From Sphingopyxis sp. (GTDB lineage Bacteria > Pseudomonadota > Alphaproteobacteria > Sphingomonadales > Sphingomonadaceae): a stretch of 64,000 bases of DNA. Position 1 is the stretch's first letter. Every line of letters starts with the position of its first letter. Location: contig JAGHZY010000015.1 in NCBI GenBank assembly GCA_017745175.1, positions 24,517-88,516 of the forward strand. The letters are read 5' to 3'. This document shows positions 61,448 to 64,000 of this stretch, piece after piece. The notes under the pieces were generated by a model. The model was not told where the DNA came from, searched no databases, and was given only the letters and a program-made list of their open reading frames with translations. The position numbers were made by a program, and so were the translations under genes.

Positions 61448-62335
61448 ATGTCGCAAACTTCTTCCTCGCCGACAGGCGTGGACGGCAGCGCGCCGTTCGA
61501 ACTACATTATTTTCCGCCCGATCCCGATCTGGCGGAGATGGTGTCGAGCTTTTATTTCGCGCGCGTCAACATGCCGCGTTTCGACGAATATGAACGGGCA
61601 GACCGCCCGCAATTCCGTTTCGTGACCGTGGCCGACGGCGAATATGTCTTTGCCGACGATCATCGCGCGCCCGTGTGCAGGGCCAACATCGTCGGTCCGA
61701 CCAGCGGGCGCGTACGCGCGATCAGCAATCGCCCGACCCTGATGTTCGGCTTCGGCATGCTGCCCGCGGGCTGGGCGGCGTTGATGGGGGACGACGCCGA
61801 CAAGCTGACCGACCGCGCGATGGATGCCGCCGACCTGTTCGGCCCGTGGATCGACGAGGTTGCGGCAGCACTGGAAAAGGCTCCGTCAGTCGAGGAAAAG
61901 CTGGTCATCGGCAATAATTTCGCGCGCGAGGTGCTGACGCGAAGCGAACAGCCGCCGATGTGGTTCATTCGTACGGTCGACGGCTGGCTTACCGCGTCGG
62001 CGTCACCGCAGGTACCCGAACTGGTCGAGGCCACGGGCATGTCGATCCGCTCGGTCGAGCGAATGACCAAGCATTATTACGGGCTGTCGCCGCGGATGCT
62101 CGCGCGCAAATATCGCGCGGTGCGCGCCGCATCGGCGCTCGCCCGCGGCGAGGGGCTCGACGCGGCACAGCTTGGCGATGCCTTTTACGACCAGTCGCAC
62201 CTGATCCGCGAGATCAAGCGCTTCGCCGGCGCGACCCCGGGCCAGCTCGGCAAGCCGACCAGCTATACCGAGGCGACGACCAAGGGCCGCAAACAGCTGG
62301 CCGGCAAGGTCAGCCCGATCGTCTCCGAAACCTGA
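61448..62335 (+). CDS. AraC-family transcriptional regulator
   Basis: A 295-residue regulator. The N-terminal ligand/cupin-like part covers about residues 1-165 and the C-terminal AraC HTH about 190-280 (VEATGMSIRSVERMTKHYYGLSPRMLARKYR; FYDQSHLIREIKRFAGATPGQL; in parts). The target genes and effector are unknown. It starts 95 bp after the DUF885 gene on the same strand, so the two may be linked. A candidate sRNA lies beyond its stop. Confidence 0.88.
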   Translation: MSQTSSSPTGVDGSAPFELHYFPPDPDLAEMVSSFYFARVNMPRFDEYERADRPQFRFVTVADGEYVFADDHRAPVCRANIVGPTSGRVRAISNRPTLMFGFGMLPAGWAALMGDDADKLTDRAMDAADLFGPWIDEVAAALEKAPSVEEKLVIGNNFAREVLTRSEQPPMWFIRTVDGWLTASASPQVPELVEATGMSIRSVERMTKHYYGLSPRMLARKYRAVRAASALARGEGLDAAQLGDAFYDQSHLIREIKRFAGATPGQLGKPTSYTEATTKGRKQLAGKVSPIVSET

Positions 62336-62430
62336 CGCCGGCTCCCGGGGCCCGCGTTAACCTTCAAAAATTTCGCGCCGCGTCGTTTTGGCGTTTCCAT
62401 CCAATCACGAATCATCGCGGGGGCATAATT

Positions 62431-62525
62431 CACCCCTGCGACCCAGAAGAGCTCATCCTCTGACGAGGACTTGAGACCTTCATCTTGGCACTCATTTGGC
62501 TTCGGCCGGATGGGTGCCTTTTTTT
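62431..62525 (+). ncRNA. Candidate small RNA with intrinsic terminator
   Basis: Within a 310-bp gene-free stretch (62336-62645). Stem-loop 1 (CTCA..CCTC, loop TGAC, GAGG..TGAG at about 62452-62475) is followed by a short linker and a 14-bp stem with three G-U pairs and a TTCG tetraloop (62487-62518), then seven T residues (62519-62525). Upstream CATAAT at 62424-62429 may be a -10. It recalls two-hairpin Hfq-type sRNAs of alphaproteobacteria such as MmgR/SuhB, but I cannot confirm identity. It could instead be a long 3' end of the AraC gene. The 5' end is a guess. Confidence 0.5.
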
Positions 62526-62593
62526 GCGCAACTTTTCTATCATCGCGCACATCCGCGATTGCTTGCGCTCGCGGGACGGCGCGCCTATGTAAG

Positions 62594-62610
62594 TGGAGTA
62601 ATTTGCTCCA
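62594..62610. promoter_or_regulatory. TGGAG-N7-CTCCA dyad before the suf regulator
   Basis: Five-base arms around TAATTTG, 36 bp before the regulator start, overlapping the likely promoter. Its layout is like Rrf2/IscR operators and suggests autoregulation of the suf operon. Confidence 0.5.
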
Positions 62611-62645
62611 GTTAAGAATCGTTCGCAACTGCGACGGAAAAGAAC

Positions 62646-63107
62646 ATGCGCCTGTCCAACCTTGCCGATTATGCCGTGGTGCTGATGAGTGCCGCCGCCC
62701 GCCAGTGCGGGTCGGTGCCGATTCACGCCGGCATGCTCGCCGAGCAGACGGGCATCCCGGGACCGACCGCGCAGAAACTGGTGAGCGGCCTCGCGCGCGC
62801 CGGCCTGCTCGTCGCCTCGCGCGGCAGCGGCGGCGGGGTAAGGCTGGCGCGGCCCGCGGCGGCGATCAGCGTCGCCGACATCATCGAAGCGGTCGAAGGC
62901 CCGATCGCCCTCACCGCCTGCGTCGCCGAAGGGCGCCATGATTGCTCGCTCGAAGGCAGTTGCAAGGTGCAACCGCATTGGGGTGTCGTGAACGGCGCGG
63001 TACGCGGGGCGCTGGCGGAAATCAGCCTGGCGAGTTTGAGCGTTGCTCCGAAACATCCCTCCCCCCCGCCGATCCCGGCATTGGCCGGCGACGAGATCAG
63101 ATTATGA
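62646..63107 (+). CDS. Rrf2-family regulator of the SUF Fe-S assembly operon
   Basis: A 153-residue Fe-S sensing repressor of the Rrf2/IscR family. The N-terminal winged helix ([20 protein letters not shown]) and three cluster-ligand cysteines C92, C100 and C106 ([23 protein letters not shown], in part) are present, matching IscR spacing closely. It overlaps sufB by ATGA, so it is the first gene of the suf operon and its product likely adjusts suf expression to Fe-S demand. An upstream dyad is its probable operator. Confidence 0.93.
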   Translation: MRLSNLADYAVVLMSAAARQCGSVPIHAGMLAEQTGIPGPTAQKLVSGLARAGLLVASRGSGGGVRLARPAAAISVADIIEAVEGPIALTACVAEGRHDCSLEGSCKVQPHWGVVNGAVRGALAEISLASLSVAPKHPSPPPIPALAGDEIRL

Positions 63108-64000
63108 CCGACAACACCGAACTTCCCGTCAAGGATCAGGCCGCGCACGACGCCGCGGCGAAGGTCGCCGATTACGAACATGGCTGGTCCTCGGCCATCG
63201 AGACCGACTTCGCGCCCAAGGGGCTGACCGAGGATACGGTCCGCTTCATCAGCGCGAAGAAGAACGAGCCCGAATGGATGCTCGACTGGCGGCTGAAGGC
63301 GTTCCGCCACTGGCAGACGATGGAAACGCCCGACTGGGCGAAGCTCAACGTGCCGCCGATCGACTATCAGGACGCATACTATTACGCGGCGCCCAAGGCG
63401 AAGCCGAAGCTCAGCAGCCTCGACGAGGTCGATCCCGAAATCCTCGAAGTCTACAAGAAGCTTGGCATCCCGATCGAGGAGCAGAAGGTGCTCGCGGGCG
63501 TCGAGGGCGCGCGCAAGGTCGCGGTCGATGCGGTGTTCGACAGCGTCAGCGTCGCGACGACCTTCCGCGAGGAATTGAAGCGCGCGGGCGTGATCTTCCT
63601 CTCGATCTCCGAAGCGATCCGCGAATATCCCGAGCTGGTGAAAAAGTGGCTCGGCAAGGTCGTGCCGATGCACGACAATTATTTCGCCACGCTCAATTGC
63701 GCGGTCTTTTCGGACGGGACGTTCGTCTATGTGCCCGAGGGCGTGCGCTGCCCGATGGAGCTCAGCACCTATTTCCGCATCAATGCGGAGAATACCGGCC
63801 AGTTCGAACGCACTTTGATCGTCGCCGACAAGGGCAGCTACGTCTCCTACCTTGAAGGCTGCACCGCGCCGATGCGTGACGAGAACCAGCTCCACGCCGC
63901 GGTGGTCGAACTGGTCGCGCTCGACGATGCCGAGATCAAATATTCGACGGTGCAGAACTGGTATCCCGGCGATGCGGACGGCAAGGGCGGGATCTACAAT
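63104..64000 (+). CDS. sufB: Fe-S cluster assembly scaffold subunit SufB (partial)
   Basis: The first 299 residues of SufB, part of the SufBC2D scaffold that builds Fe-S clusters; the gene runs off the window end. Visible family blocks include [47 protein letters not shown] and [11 protein letters not shown] (in parts), all typical of SufB rather than SufD. ATG overlaps the regulator stop (ATGA). sufC, sufD and sufS are expected to follow beyond the window. Confidence 0.95.
   Translation, partial: MTDNTELPVKDQAAHDAAAKVADYEHGWSSAIETDFAPKGLTEDTVRFISAKKNEPEWMLDWRLKAFRHWQTMETPDWAKLNVPPIDYQDAYYYAAPKAKPKLSSLDEVDPEILEVYKKLGIPIEEQKVLAGVEGARKVAVDAVFDSVSVATTFREELKRAGVIFLSISEAIREYPELVKKWLGKVVPMHDNYFATLNCAVFSDGTFVYVPEGVRCPMELSTYFRINAENTGQFERTLIVADKGSYVSYLEGCTAPMRDENQLHAAVVELVALDDAEIKYSTVQNWYPGDADGKGGIYN

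Noticed and set aside
62263..62628. A 121-codon minus-strand frame over the candidate sRNA
   Set aside because: No family similarity, no ribosome site, and it crosses a strong terminator hairpin and the end of araC.
1..64000. tRNA genes, CRISPR arrays, insertion sequences and prophage genes
   Set aside because: No T-loop/acceptor pattern, no regularly spaced direct repeats and no transposase or phage protein was recognised; visual reading cannot fully exclude a short tRNA.

Overview
The window looks like chromosomal DNA of a sphingomonad (order Sphingomonadales), most like Sphingopyxis. The grounds are high G+C coding sequence, alphaproteobacterial markers (an RcdA/DUF1465 protein, a one-cysteine DksA, UrcA, CarD, a K+-independent H+-pyrophosphatase) and palindromic repeats of a kind I associate with sphingomonad genomes. 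The genus is an inference from remembered gene order and sequence. I saw no tRNA, rRNA, CRISPR array, insertion sequence or prophage. Nearly all of the window is ordinary core chromosome.

Layout. 1-10 kb: the tail of an unrecognised lower-G+C gene, then recR, fmt-truA, carD, an SDR, hppA and the minus-strand run hisG-hisD-nusB-thiL. 10-15 kb: DUF2332, an RcdA-like gene, a divergent pair of YdcH/DUF465 genes, a PilZ protein, dksA and a very serine-rich protein with a PEP-CTERM-like tail. 15-24 kb: an ArsR/AHSA1 pair with tandem operator-like palindromes, serS, surE, a K+ channel, DUF423, rimO, a DUF4403 lipoprotein and a small SecDF-P1-head protein. 23-33 kb: a Pit phosphate transporter after an unusual NUDIX-DUF47 fusion, a Baeyer-Villiger-type monooxygenase, stress-type small genes, an M17 aminopeptidase, an NlpC/P60 hydrolase, argC and a PQQ-type sugar dehydrogenase. 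34-43 kb: dnaN, a racemase, LysR, UrcA, an HxlR-ICMT unit opposite an SDR, rlmN, an outer-membrane protein and ynfA. 42-50 kb: the conserved tesA / ybbA-ybbP arrangement and thrS-phosphoesterase-TauE. 50-54 kb: a plus-strand run carrying glyoxalase I, two further VOC proteins, glyoxalase II, a hydrolase and a thioesterase. 54-64 kb: acyl-CoA synthetase, ggt, pyrD, a DUF885 peptidase, AraC, a candidate small RNA and the start of the suf operon (regulator plus sufB, cut by the window end).

How the parts work together. The clearest functional groups are phosphate import (Pit + DUF47), aldehyde and thiol-ester detoxification (glyoxalase run), Fe-S assembly (Rrf2 regulator + SufB), histidine biosynthesis, and the TesA/YbbAP envelope module. 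Many small regulators sit beside palindromes that look like their own operators.

Strongest leads for something undescribed: a two-hairpin sRNA-like transcript just upstream of the suf regulator; the in-frame NUDIX-DUF47 fusion with a degenerate Nudix box; the serine-repeat PEP-CTERM-like protein; tandem ArsR operators, one covering the start codon; and repeated convergent gene pairs sharing a CTAG double stop. I found no clear new multi-gene system.
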